A stretch of 64,000 bases of DNA, taken from NCBI GenBank assembly GCA_022821495.1, contig JAJEDN010000080.1, forward strand, positions 26,143 to 90,142, written 5' to 3'. Positions 53,120 to 61,806 of the stretch are shown in pieces. Each line of letters begins with the position of its first letter. Position 1 is the stretch's first letter. The position numbers were made by a program, and so were the translations under genes. The DNA is from Candidatus Poribacteria bacterium. GTDB lineage: Bacteria > Poribacteria > WGA-4E > WGA-3G. Below the pieces are notes generated by a model. That model made no database searches. It worked only from the letters and a program-made list of their open reading frames with translations, and was not told the origin of the DNA.

Positions 53120-54389
53120 ATGTATCTCCATGAAATCTTTTTACAGAATACCGGACCTATCTCAGAATGCCATGTCAAGTCATCCTTTGATGAAACTGGG
53201 AATCCGCAGCCTATAGTGATTGTGGGGCCCAACGGATCCGGCAAAAGTATTTTTCTTTCCTACATCGTTGATGCACTCACAGAATTTGCCCGCGTATCTT
53301 TTTATGACTACACATCTAATTTCCGAACCCTTAATCAACACGCTATAAAGAGCGGTGAACAATTTAGTTTGAGTCTTCTTCGTTTTGAAACTACTGATGG
53401 GGAATTATTTTACTGTGAGAAAATGGGAGCACTTGACCCATCAAACTATCCTCTTGATTTCAAATCTCGGTTTGATTCAGTATGGAATTGTCTGGATGGA
53501 GAAAATGGCAAAAAGGTTTCAATAGACAAAGATATCGCCAATTCTGAAATGGAAGAAAATGTACATGCTTTTTTCCCGGCACGGCGATATGAAAACCCAG
53601 ACTGGTTGTATAATACGAGTTTAGAAATGGGATTGAGTTCTTCAATTACCCGCTCTAATCGGCAACTTGACAAACCGCTTCAAGTTGAAACATGCGCTTC
53701 TGAAAATATTTCTTAGCTATTGGATGTTTTTCTTGATTCCTCAATTAACCCTGAGCAAGTACAGGAATTTCTAAAAATATTAACACCTGATATACCTATC
53801 CAAGAATTAAGTTCGCCAAAAATTTCAGACTTAAGGGATCGTTATGCTCTCCGAGTAACTCGGCAGAATGTTGAAAACATCTTGCAGACAATATTACAAG
53901 ATGAAGTTACTGAGTTGCTTTTGAACCTGCGTGACGCTGTGCCATCCAGACTTGCGATTCAATTAAGCAATGATCAAAAAATTCCAAATCTACAATCATT
54001 ATCGGAAGGACAATCTCAGTTGTTACATCTCTTTACAACTATTATTCGATATGGTGAAAGTGCAGATATCCAAATGAGTACTCGCCTCTCTGAGATTACA
54101 GGTCTTGTCGTCATTGACGAAATTGACATCCATTTACACCCAACTCTCCAACATGATATTGTTCCACAACTCATAAAACTTTTTCCGAAGGTTCAGTTCA
54201 TTGTATCCTCTCACTCCCCGTTATTTCTGCTCGGTATGGAAGAAACATTTGAAGCTGATGGGTTCGCCATAATTGAATTACCTGAAGGAACCCTGATTAG
54301 TAGCAGAAGTGATAGGTGCTTGGTATAAACAATACCACTCTGAGGACAATTCTTTGAAAAACTTAGCACTTGATACAATTCGCTCTTAG
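53120..54389 (+). pseudogene. AAA_21/OLD-like ATPase broken by a TAG codon and a late frameshift
   Basis: One frame from 53120 encodes Walker A GPNGSGKS (about 38-45). It stops at TAG 53714-53716 and continues in the same frame to 54328 with the signature LSEGQSQLL, Walker B GLVVIDEIDIHLHP and the switch histidine in VSSHSPLFL. Near 54300 a shift into another frame would add EVIGAWYKQYHSEDNSLKNLALD and end at 54389, which looks like the natural tail. Everything else needed for an ABC-type ATPase of the AAA_21 family (as in abortive infection and anti-phage systems) is there. Probably inactive, unless the TAG is suppressed or a sequencing error. No partner nuclease gene is next to it. Confidence 0.78.
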
Positions 54390-54397
54390 GTTTTCTA

Positions 54398-54450
54398 TGA
54401 GAGTGTGTACGGCACATAGAACGTGCCTACCACTTTTAAACACACTCTCA
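54398..54450. repeat. Stem-loop with 11-base arms
   Basis: TGAGAGTGTGT (54398-54408) and ACACACTCTCA (54440-54450) are perfectly complementary, with GGCAC/GTGCC pairing inside. It lies just after the broken ATPase and may be its terminator or a small repeat. The following 150 bases hold nothing I can support. Confidence 0.6.
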
Positions 54451-54602
54451 AAAGTTTTTAGCATTTGGTGGGGTTTGGTTCAAATTAATTTCAGATATTT
54501 TTCATAGAATATTCAAGTCCAAAACCACTTATTGCGAAACTATCTATTGCGCCCAATTGAGGAACCTGAGAACCACGCATGGACGCAATAGTTATAGACT
54601 TG

Positions 54603-55211
54603 CTATAGCGGCTTGACCTTAATGTTTTTGCACCAGATTTTCCCGCCGTGGTCTTGGATACCGATGTGTCCACTCCGTGGAAAATCTTTAAGCGCGATGC
54701 CAAACTTGTTCCTGCTGCCATCTGGGTTTTGGTGCGGTGTGTCCCAATCATCAAGATCGGCGCGGACGATCTCCTCGTCATTGAGCGTCACCGCGACGCT
54801 GCTGCCATCGCATGTGATGATCATCTCGTTCCACTCGCCAGCAGGTTTACAGGTGTTCCGTGTCGGTCCAAGGGCATCATAGAGCGCGCCGCAGTCGTGG
54901 CTATCCGTAGGTTCTTTACCGTGTGTATCCAAAATCTGGATTTCAAGTCCGCTCTGAACGGCATCCTCAAGATCTGCCCATCGGATGAAAATCCCGCTGT
55001 TAACTTTCGGCTCGGTCTTGTACGCAAGCGACAATACAAAATTATCGTAATGTCCTTCAGTATAGAGATATTTTCCACCCTGAACGGTGCAGAGGATACT
55101 GCCATCATCGACAACCCATCCTTCATCACTGCCTGTGGCTCCCCAACCGTTGAGCGTCTCGCCATCAAACAGGGATATCCATCCCTCAGATTTCTCTTTT
55201 TCTGTTAACAT
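54603..55211 (-). CDS. DUF1080 (3-keto-disaccharide hydrolase) family protein
   Basis: 202 residues from the ATG at 55211 with AAGGAG six bases upstream. WISLFDGETLNGWG at the start, NSGIFIRW, EIQILDTHG, GEWNEMIITCDGSSVAVTLNDE and GHIGIQDHGGKIWCKNIKVKPL at the end are typical of this concanavalin-like fold. Some members hydrolyse 3-keto-glycosides. No signal peptide, unusual for the family. The enzyme role is inferred. Confidence 0.87.
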   Translation of the reverse strand: MLTEKEKSEGWISLFDGETLNGWGATGSDEGWVVDDGSILCTVQGGKYLYTEGHYDNFVLSLAYKTEPKVNSGIFIRWADLEDAVQSGLEIQILDTHGKEPTDSHDCGALYDALGPTRNTCKPAGEWNEMIITCDGSSVAVTLNDEEIVRADLDDWDTPHQNPDGSRNKFGIALKDFPRSGHIGIQDHGGKIWCKNIKVKPL

Positions 55212-55271
55212 AATTGCTCCTTTTGCTTGGAGGCGTGTAGACACAATTTTCAAATGCCAACACACCCTTAT

Positions 55272-56381
55272 CTAACGTAAACTTTCTAAAAATAGTCTTC
55301 CAACATCAAGGTTGTATTCAAAATCTGTTGCCGACCAAGGGCTGTTATATCCGATGATCGGGACGTAACTCTCGTGTCGCGAGCCGTGTGAACGCACATC
55401 TGTCGGTTCTACTGCGGTTTCCAACTCTCCGAAAACAGTTGTTTCATCCGCTAATACAAAGATGTCACCGATCCGTTCGCGATGGAGTCGAAATGTAGCG
55501 GCTGCATCTTCCGCTGTGTATGCCTCTTCGATGCCCGGTGTACTTAGCAGTTTCTGAATCGCTTCCGGCGTATCCGCAAGGTTTTTTAGAAACACATAAG
55601 CGGCACCGCCCAAGTTGCCGTGATGTGCGATGTATCGATCTTTAATAATCGGAATCGCGCTTGCGGGAATACCTTTTTCTGTTAGCACGCGTCCCGGATC
55701 AAGTGCGGTGGTTTTTGCCAACATACCGTGATCCGCCGTGATATAGATTTCACGTTCCGGGTTGTCGTCTACAATGTCACTCATAATTTGATCCAATACT
55801 GCGAGATGTTGTTGGGAGTGTTCGGCATCCGGTGCGTATTTGTGTTGAACCCAATCCGTCGTTGAACAGTAAACGAGTTCTGGATCGTCCCTACGCAACG
55901 TCTCCGTTACAGCACGGAGTAGCCACCAATTGATTTCCGAGGAGTAAATCGGTTCAACCGGTCCTGCCATCTGAATGTATTCAGAGGGTGGTTCTTCAGC
56001 GGCGACGGCGATATCGGTACCCGCTTCCAGCATCCGTAGCAACTTTTTCTTTGTCACAAAGAGTGCGGTTTTGTCTGCGAATTTAGACGTTTTTGCCGCT
56101 TCAAAGAGTGTTGGTGCAAGCAGAAAACGGTTATCCTCAATAAACTCGCCTTTACCGGTTGCTCGATCTACATGATAATTCGTCGTGATGCCGTGTACTT
56201 CAGGAAAGGTGCCTGTTGCAATACTCACATTGTTGACGTTCGTAACGGACGGGATAACGGCATTGGCATGCAGATAGAATCCAGATTCTGCCAGTTTTTG
56301 GAAGGTAGGGAGGGTGCTTGCTGTTAGATAGTCGTGACTACCTGCATCGATACAGAGGATGAGAACTTTTCGTCTTTTCAC
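55272..56381 (-). CDS. Phosphonoacetate hydrolase-like alkaline-phosphatase superfamily enzyme
   Basis: 369 residues from a GTG. IDAG (Asp12) and the nucleophile loop IPSVTNVNNVSIATG (Thr47) resemble PhnA phosphonoacetate hydrolase, as does VHGITTNYHVD. The other metal ligands are in TTDWVQHKY, TADHGM and SHGSRHES. PhnA splits phosphonoacetate to acetate and phosphate with two zinc ions; a phosphodiesterase/pyrophosphatase of the same superfamily is the alternative. No phosphonate transport genes are near. Confidence 0.72.
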   Translation of the reverse strand: MKRRKVLILCIDAGSHDYLTASTLPTFQKLAESGFYLHANAVIPSVTNVNNVSIATGTFPEVHGITTNYHVDRATGKGEFIEDNRFLLAPTLFEAAKTSKFADKTALFVTKKKLLRMLEAGTDIAVAAEEPPSEYIQMAGPVEPIYSSEINWWLLRAVTETLRRDDPELVYCSTTDWVQHKYAPDAEHSQQHLAVLDQIMSDIVDDNPEREIYITADHGMLAKTTALDPGRVLTEKGIPASAIPIIKDRYIAHHGNLGGAAYVFLKNLADTPEAIQKLLSTPGIEEAYTAEDAAATFRLHRERIGDIFVLADETTVFGELETAVEPTDVRSHGSRHESYVPIIGYNSPWSATDFEYNLDVGRLFLESLR

Positions 56382-56501
56382 GCGTTGTGTGTTGCTCCGC
56401 TATCTGGTATTCTGCCGTATTAACCTGTCTGTCTACAAAAAAAAATTGTAGCAGCTATTTGTCTAAATTGCAAGTTTTTTTACGTGGACAGGAATTTTAG
56501 A

Positions 56502-56530
56502 TTGTTATTCTGATAGGAATCTGTTATAAT
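56502..56530 (+). promoter_or_regulatory. Sigma70-type promoter
   Basis: TTGTTA (56502-56507), a 17-base spacer, TATAAT (56525-56530). It would start a leader of about 200 bases before the PQQ-propeller gene. Confidence 0.6.
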
Positions 56531-56654
56531 TGACTGAGGGTGTTTCGTAAATTGCTATTTTCTATCGAAAGATGGTTTTAATGTGTGTGATGTTTCGCGT
56601 AGGTAATCCGCGGCGGCGATTCATTAACATTGTGAGTTGCAACACGAGAACACC

Positions 56655-56714
56655 AAGCCCGCAAAAGGTAGCAACATAAGGCAAACCTCACATCAGTATA
56701 TGCTTTGCGGGTTT
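56655..56714 (+). ncRNA. Leader hairpin before the PQQ-propeller gene
   Basis: AAGCCCGCAAA (56655-56665) pairs with TTTGCGGGTTT (56704-56714), ten or eleven pairs, around a 38-base loop containing GGCAAACCTC. The hairpin ends nine bases before AAGGAG, so it might control translation. I do not recognise a riboswitch class. Confidence 0.35.
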
Positions 56715-56740
56715 CACAATCAAAGGAGCAATTTTCTATA

Positions 56741-58285
56741 ATGTCACGCACGCAAAAACCGATCCGCTGGTGGCTTCTGTCCGTTATCATTGCCGTTGCC
56801 ATCCTAAGTATCCTGATAATCCAGATATTGGACATGGATCACCGGCAAAGCAAAGTCTTCTGGACAGCCGTGGTTGTCGTCCTTACAACCGTTCTGGGTG
56901 TCTTGTGGCTATTAGGTTTCTCTCGTTTAAGGTGGCGGGTTAAGTTAACTACCCTTGCCATAGTCATCTTAGGCATCTTTCTGGGTGTAAATCTATTCCA
57001 GTTCAAAGGATTCAGTGGCGACCTCGTCCCGATATTTGAATGGCGGTGGCGGGATGAATTGACGACCCTTCGACAGGATCCAGGCAATATATCCGACCCC
57101 CAAATATCCATCGCTGACTACCCACAATTCCTTGGTCAACATCGGAACGGCGTAGTGACAGGTATCAAGTTAGATATTGATTGGAAAACACATCCACCGA
57201 AACTCGTTTGGCGACAACCTATTGGCGCGGGTTGGTCAGGCTTTGCAGCGGTCGGAAATTCAGCAATCACACAAGAACAAGAAGGTGACTGGGAAAAAGT
57301 GGTCTGCTATGAATTACGCACCGGCGAAGTAAAGTGGAGTCATAAAGACCAAGCGCGCTACGACATGGCGCCTGCTGGACTCGGACCGCGTGCCACACCA
57401 ACAATTTCAGGGAACAGGGTCTACACCGTCGGTTCAACAGGAATCCTCAACTGCCTGGACTTTGAAACAGGCAAGCCACTCTGGACGACCAATACCTTTG
57501 AAGAGAACAAAGTGGACCTACCAGCTTGGGGTGTTAGTGTTTCACCGCTCGTTTTCGATGAACTTGTTATCGTCAGTGCCGGTGGTGCAGTCGCATACCA
57601 CAAAGAGACAGGCGACCTCGTGTGGACAGGTTACCGAACACCAAGCGGTTATAGCTCACCACTCCTTACAACTTTAGCAGGCACCGAGCAAGTTGTTATC
57701 TTTAACCAAGGTTTAATCACCGCCCATGAACCTTTAACTGGAAAACTTTTGTGGAAGCAACCGTGGGTGCAAACATACGCAGAATGTGTTGCCCAACCGG
57801 TGCCGATTTCTGATGACAAACTGCTCGTCTCAACCGGCTACGGTGTCGGTGCTAAGCTTTATCAACTCTCTCGGAATTCCACTGACCAATTCGACGTTTC
57901 AATTATTTGGGAAACCATATACCTCAAAGCAAAATTCACCAATATTGTCCATTACGAAGGCTATCTGTACGGACTTGATGACGGAATCTTGGCTTGTGTA
58001 AACCCAGTCAACGGTGTACGTCAATGGAAACGCGGCAGATACGGGCACGGGCAAACGCTTTTAATTTCAGATGTCCTATTGGTAACCACAGAATCAGGCG
58101 AAGTTGCTCTCATTGAACCAGACCCAGAGCGTCATATTGAACATGCACGTTTTTCGGCTGTAAAGGGTAAAACATGGAACACTCCGGCACTTGCGGGTCC
58201 CTACTTATTGGTGCGAAATGACCGCGAGGCAGCATGTTATCAACTACCCATAATCGACACAACGACCAATACTGGAACGGACTGA
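56741..58285 (+). CDS. Membrane-anchored PQQ-type beta-propeller protein
   Basis: 514 residues. Three transmembrane segments (about 10-30, 40-58, 66-84) precede the propeller. IADYPQFLGQHRNGV opens the domain, as in the protein at 18502. Blades such as GNRVYTVGSTGILNCLDFETGKPLWTT repeat to the end. The start was chosen by AAGGAG and the promoter. No catalytic site is visible; a periplasmic scaffold or sensor is likely. It is followed by two genes that may be in the same transcript. Confidence 0.82.
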   Translation: MSRTQKPIRWWLLSVIIAVAILSILIIQILDMDHRQSKVFWTAVVVVLTTVLGVLWLLGFSRLRWRVKLTTLAIVILGIFLGVNLFQFKGFSGDLVPIFEWRWRDELTTLRQDPGNISDPQISIADYPQFLGQHRNGVVTGIKLDIDWKTHPPKLVWRQPIGAGWSGFAAVGNSAITQEQEGDWEKVVCYELRTGEVKWSHKDQARYDMAPAGLGPRATPTISGNRVYTVGSTGILNCLDFETGKPLWTTNTFEENKVDLPAWGVSVSPLVFDELVIVSAGGAVAYHKETGDLVWTGYRTPSGYSSPLLTTLAGTEQVVIFNQGLITAHEPLTGKLLWKQPWVQTYAECVAQPVPISDDKLLVSTGYGVGAKLYQLSRNSTDQFDVSIIWETIYLKAKFTNIVHYEGYLYGLDDGILACVNPVNGVRQWKRGRYGHGQTLLISDVLLVTTESGEVALIEPDPERHIEHARFSAVKGKTWNTPALAGPYLLVRNDREAACYQLPIIDTTTNTGTD

Positions 58286-58292
58286 TTCGCTA

Positions 58293-58325
58293 TTTACAGT
58301 AAAACCGAGAAATAAGTGAACACCC
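58293..58325. repeat. Half of a family-A element
   Basis: TTTACAGTAAAACCGAGAAA and TAAGTGAACAC match the arm TATAGTAAAATCCGAAAATA, AATGAACAC of family A with a few changes. There is no opposite arm or core. Confidence 0.6.
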
Positions 58326-58368
58326 TCAATTAACTTAAATTCGGTCGTACAGCGAGCGAGGTTCCGCT

Positions 58369-59022
58369 ATGTATAAAACCAACGGATTTTCGGAATTAGC
58401 GAAACTGATGTTCAAAAACTCAGGGGACGATGCGAAACTCGAACAACTCCTGAAAGCCAACTATTCAGAATCGGATCTGGTCACCTATCTCCATAGCAAA
58501 GATCCGTTGCTTGGGCGCGCTGCTGGATTTGCGTTGCGTTTAATTGGCAGCCCCGAAGTCATTCCAGCGTTGGTCGAAGCACTCAAAAACGATGATTCAG
58601 GGACCCGCTACAATGCTGAATACGCACTCTGGGAAATCTGGTCGCGCTCCGGTGACGATACCGTTGACGCACTGCTTAAGGATGGGAAAAATCTACTCAG
58701 GAATGAGGCGTATCAACAAGCGGTTGAACGTTTCACTACGGTCATCGAAACCGCCCCAAACTTCGCTGAAGGCTACAACCAACGCGCAATCGCATACTTC
58801 ATGCTCGAAGAATGGAGCAAAGCAATCCGTGATTGTAAACAGGCGATCTCACTGAACCCAAATCACTTCGGTGCGTTTGCTGGAATGGGGCACGTCTACG
58901 TCAGACTCGGTAAAATTGATGAAGCGATTGCGGCATACAAGCAAGCGTTGGTTATTAACCCGAACCTTATCGCTATAGCAGAGGCAATTTTGCGGCTCCG
59001 CAGCCAAATACAAGACAAATAG
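58369..59022 (+). CDS. HEAT-repeat/TPR protein
   Basis: 217 residues. Residues 36-95 are a HEAT-like unit (LHSKDPLLGRAAGFALRLIGSPEVIPALVEAL), residues 104-205 three TPR units (RNEAYQQAVERFTTVIETAPNFAEGY and on). No signal peptide, so cytoplasmic. It lies nine bases before a membrane-protein gene and is probably translated with it, as an accessory protein. Confidence 0.78.
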   Translation: MYKTNGFSELAKLMFKNSGDDAKLEQLLKANYSESDLVTYLHSKDPLLGRAAGFALRLIGSPEVIPALVEALKNDDSGTRYNAEYALWEIWSRSGDDTVDALLKDGKNLLRNEAYQQAVERFTTVIETAPNFAEGYNQRAIAYFMLEEWSKAIRDCKQAISLNPNHFGAFAGMGHVYVRLGKIDEAIAAYKQALVINPNLIAIAEAILRLRSQIQDK

Positions 59023-59031
59023 AGTCGGTTT

Positions 59032-59829
59032 ATGCATAAAACTACAAGCGGTCGCACCTACTTCCTAAAAACCTTTTCCGTTTGCATCATCGCGAGTTTT
59101 TTGATGTGGATCGTCTACGAGTTATTGATACATATTAAACTCGGTTCACCCGCAGAATGCATCTCCATGGCACAAATATGTGTCGTGCTTTTAACAGCAC
59201 CTTATCTCGCTGCCTACACGGTTCATACCAGTTTTCTGAGAATACGTTTCAACGCCAATACCGCACCTTCCACTAATAGGTTGCTCGCACTCAGTCCTAT
59301 ATCTTCTGGAGGGTGTTTGTTGCGGCAGCTTGTGATGAGCCAGGTCCCCGTGTTCGGTTGGATTCTTTTGTCAACTGCAGTTGCTTTACCCGTCGCGGAT
59401 ATCTCTGTTACGCAGGTGTGCCAGCTCTTAATAATACTGGGGATTTATAGCCTCTCTGCGGGAGCAGTCGGGATGTGGGGATCACAGATTTTTAAGGACG
59501 CACTTTTCGGCACAGAATTGGCAACGCTGCTATGGTGCGTTTTGATCGGCAGTGCGTTTTTGCTCAACCCTTTCAAACGTTATGTGGACGACTTTCAACC
59601 CTTTATTCCACTGGTCTTACATCTAAACCCACTTATTGTTGTATGCTGTATCTTTGAAGGGTTCGACGTCTTTAGAAACCCTGTTCTATACGAACTGACG
59701 CCCGTTACGTCTTATGTTTATATGTATCCGAAGCCGTGGTATCTTGCCGGGGTATGGCAGTTGGCTATCGGCGGTGGCTGTTTTTTAGGAACGTGGCAGA
59801 TGTGTAGATCTCGCGCGTATATCGCGTAA
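59032..59829 (+). CDS. Six-helix membrane protein, ABC-2 permease-like
   Basis: 265 residues with about six hydrophobic helices. The pattern NRLLALSPISSGGCLLRQL between helices 2 and 3 resembles the coupling stretch of ABC-2 type permeases. No ATPase gene is adjacent. The link with the preceding HEAT/TPR gene is by spacing. Family membership is tentative. Confidence 0.55.
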   Translation: MHKTTSGRTYFLKTFSVCIIASFLMWIVYELLIHIKLGSPAECISMAQICVVLLTAPYLAAYTVHTSFLRIRFNANTAPSTNRLLALSPISSGGCLLRQLVMSQVPVFGWILLSTAVALPVADISVTQVCQLLIILGIYSLSAGAVGMWGSQIFKDALFGTELATLLWCVLIGSAFLLNPFKRYVDDFQPFIPLVLHLNPLIVVCCIFEGFDVFRNPVLYELTPVTSYVYMYPKPWYLAGVWQLAIGGGCFLGTWQMCRSRAYIA

Positions 59830-59860
59830 ATACACTATCAGAATAGGCACAAATTTAGTG

Positions 59861-60048
59861 ATTTAACCCCCTAAATCCCCCTTATCAGGGGGACTGTAAA
59901 GGAAAGTGATTTAACCCCCTAAATCCCCCTTATCAGGGGGACTGTAAAGGAAAGTGATTTAACCCCCTAAATCCCCCTTATCAGGGGGACTGTAAGGGAA
60001 AGTGGTTTAACCCCCTAAATCCCCCTTATCAGGGGGACTGTAAGGGAA
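59861..60048. repeat. Four-copy 48-base tandem array of the CCCCCTAAAT core
   Basis: Copies of AACCCCCTAAATCCCCC-TTATCAGGGGG-ACTGTAA start at 59865, 59913, 59961 and 60009, an exact 48-base period including the linker GGAAAGTGATTT. It lies between the permease-like and glmM-like genes. Confidence 0.92.
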
Positions 60049-60062
60049 TAGGTAAGCGTCAC

Positions 60063-61463
60063 ATGCGCAAAACAGAAAAACCGATCATTAGTGTTTCAGG
60101 CATTCGTGGAGAGATAGGTATCTCGCTTGATGTTCGAGTTATCACACAATTCGCGATGGCTTTCGGTACTTTTGTCGGTGGTAAAACGGTGGTCGTCGGT
60201 CGGGATTCTCGCACCTCAAGTCCGACGCTGCGACATGCAGTACTTTCCGGACTTTTTGCCACAGGATGCCACGTCATTGATGTAGGACTCTGCCCGACAC
60301 CGACGATCCTACTGATGGCGAAAGCACTGCGCGCACATGGTAGCATAACCATCACAGCCAGCCATAACCCTGTCGCGTGGAACGGCATCGAATTTGCCGC
60401 CGCATCCGGTAACCTTTTAACACAAACAGAACGCGATGAATTAGGACGGATTTACGAAACGGAGGATTTTTCACTCGCACCTTGGAACGCACAAGGAACG
60501 CTTGAGACTCACGAAGATGCAGCCGCATACCATCTCGAACAAATTTTGGGGTCTCCATGGCTTGAATTGGATTTAATTCAAAGCCCTCGCTTGAAGGTGG
60601 TCATTGACGCTGGAAACGGTGCGGGGAGTGTAATTAGTCCCTTGCTCTTACGGGAACTTGGATGCGAGGTGATTGAACTTAATTGTGTCGCTGATGGGCA
60701 CTTCCGCCGTTCTGCTGAACCTACACCTGAGGCGTTAGATGAACTTTGCAAAACTGTCTCGGCATCTGAGGCAGATATCGGTTTTGCCCATGACGGCGAC
60801 GCTGACCGACTTGTTCTTGTCACCGAACGTGGCGTCCCCCTCAACGGTGAATGGACACTCGCTTTCGTTGTCGATTTTATCCTCAGTAAAAGGAAAGGAG
60901 ACGTAGTTGCCACGGTATCGACCAGCAGAATGTTAGATGATATTACGGCGAACCACGGGGTTCCGCTCCATCGTACGAAGGTCGGTGTTGGGTGGGTCGT
61001 AGAAAAAATGCATGAAGTTAACGCTGTCATCGGGGGTGAAGGTACCGGCGGCGTTATCTATCCGAATGTACACCACACAACGGATGGTATTACCTCTATC
61101 GCTGCAATTGTCCAATACCTTGCTGAATCCGGTGGCACCGTAACGCAGCTTGTAGAAAATATGCCGCAATATCAGATGTGTCGCAAGAAATTGGAGATCC
61201 CGTCGCAAGAGGTTGCAACGCGTCTCGTAGATGCCGCCTTAACGGTTTATGAAAAGGAACAGAACACTGGGACAGCATCTATCCTTGATCTAACGGACGG
61301 CATTAAACGCGTCTGGGATGATCGATGGGTGAACATCCGAAAATCGGGGACAGAGCCTGTAATTCGCGTTTTTAGTGAAGCACCGACTTCCGAAGAAGCG
61401 GAGCAGTTGTGCTACGAAACGATTGAAACTTTGACGACCTTAATGAAACAAATTACGTATTAA
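60063..61463 (+). CDS. glmM: Phosphoglucosamine mutase / phosphohexomutase
   Basis: 466 residues. Catalytic Ser100 in TASHNP, magnesium loop DGDADR (244-249), sugar loop GGEGTGG and phosphate loop RKSGTEPVIRV near the end define the alpha-D-phosphohexomutase family. GlmM interconverts glucosamine-6- and -1-phosphate for peptidoglycan. Phosphomannomutase is an alternative; the yvcK-like neighbour supports a cell-wall role. The ribosome site is weak and directly follows the repeat array. Confidence 0.83.
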   Translation: MRKTEKPIISVSGIRGEIGISLDVRVITQFAMAFGTFVGGKTVVVGRDSRTSSPTLRHAVLSGLFATGCHVIDVGLCPTPTILLMAKALRAHGSITITASHNPVAWNGIEFAAASGNLLTQTERDELGRIYETEDFSLAPWNAQGTLETHEDAAAYHLEQILGSPWLELDLIQSPRLKVVIDAGNGAGSVISPLLLRELGCEVIELNCVADGHFRRSAEPTPEALDELCKTVSASEADIGFAHDGDADRLVLVTERGVPLNGEWTLAFVVDFILSKRKGDVVATVSTSRMLDDITANHGVPLHRTKVGVGWVVEKMHEVNAVIGGEGTGGVIYPNVHHTTDGITSIAAIVQYLAESGGTVTQLVENMPQYQMCRKKLEIPSQEVATRLVDAALTVYEKEQNTGTASILDLTDGIKRVWDDRWVNIRKSGTEPVIRVFSEAPTSEEAEQLCYETIETLTTLMKQITY

Positions 61464-61508
61464 TTGCGTTATCTATTACATCGCCTTGTAGGAACAGAAC
61501 ATTCTTAA

Positions 61509-61621
61509 TAGGACTTACGCATTTTTCTATCATAATCTACATATTATGCCCTGCAGGCGGGGTTTCAAACCCTGCAGAAATACCCAAGCAAAAACCCTGC
61601 AAGGGTGCTGCGTAAGTCCTA
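61509..61621. mobile_element. MITE-like element, family B, complete
   Basis: 113 bases with perfect 13-base terminal inverted repeats TAGGACTTACGCA / TGCGTAAGTCCTA, flanked on both sides by CTTAA as target duplication. The interior has CTGCAGGCGGGGTTTC and CCTGCAGAAA plus ACCCTGCAAGGGTG. Confidence 0.88.
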
Positions 61622-61677
61622 CTTAATATAATACGCGGAAATTCTAAAGTTTTGACAATGTTTCGACGACTTACTAT

Positions 61678-61770
61678 TAGGATTTACGCAATTTGCTGAT
61701 GACGTCCTATGGTCCGCACGCCGCTGGCGAGGCTTTGAACCGCGCCAGCACAGGACACTGCGTAAGTCCT
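61678..61770. mobile_element. MITE-like element, family B, second copy
   Basis: 93 bases, TAGGATTTACGCA / TGCGTAAGTCCT with two changes. The interior is GCTGGCGAGGCTTT / GCGCCAGC, a worn GGCGAGG core. It lies 57 bases from the previous copy and 36 bases before the yvcK-like start; the gap between the copies holds no gene. Confidence 0.82.
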
Positions 61771-61806
61771 GACAATAAAAAGATCCGCGGTTAGCTTGGA
61801 GAAATT

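Noticed and set aside
53714..53716. Recoded stop codon (pyrrolysine or selenocysteine) in the AAA ATPase
   Set aside because: Selenocysteine uses UGA, this is UAG, and there is no sign of pyrrolysine genes; a second lesion downstream favours a pseudogene.
59861..60048. Exactly spaced 48-base repeats as a CRISPR array
   Set aside because: The linkers are the same in every copy, there are no unique spacers and no cas genes; it is a plain tandem array of the intergenic core.
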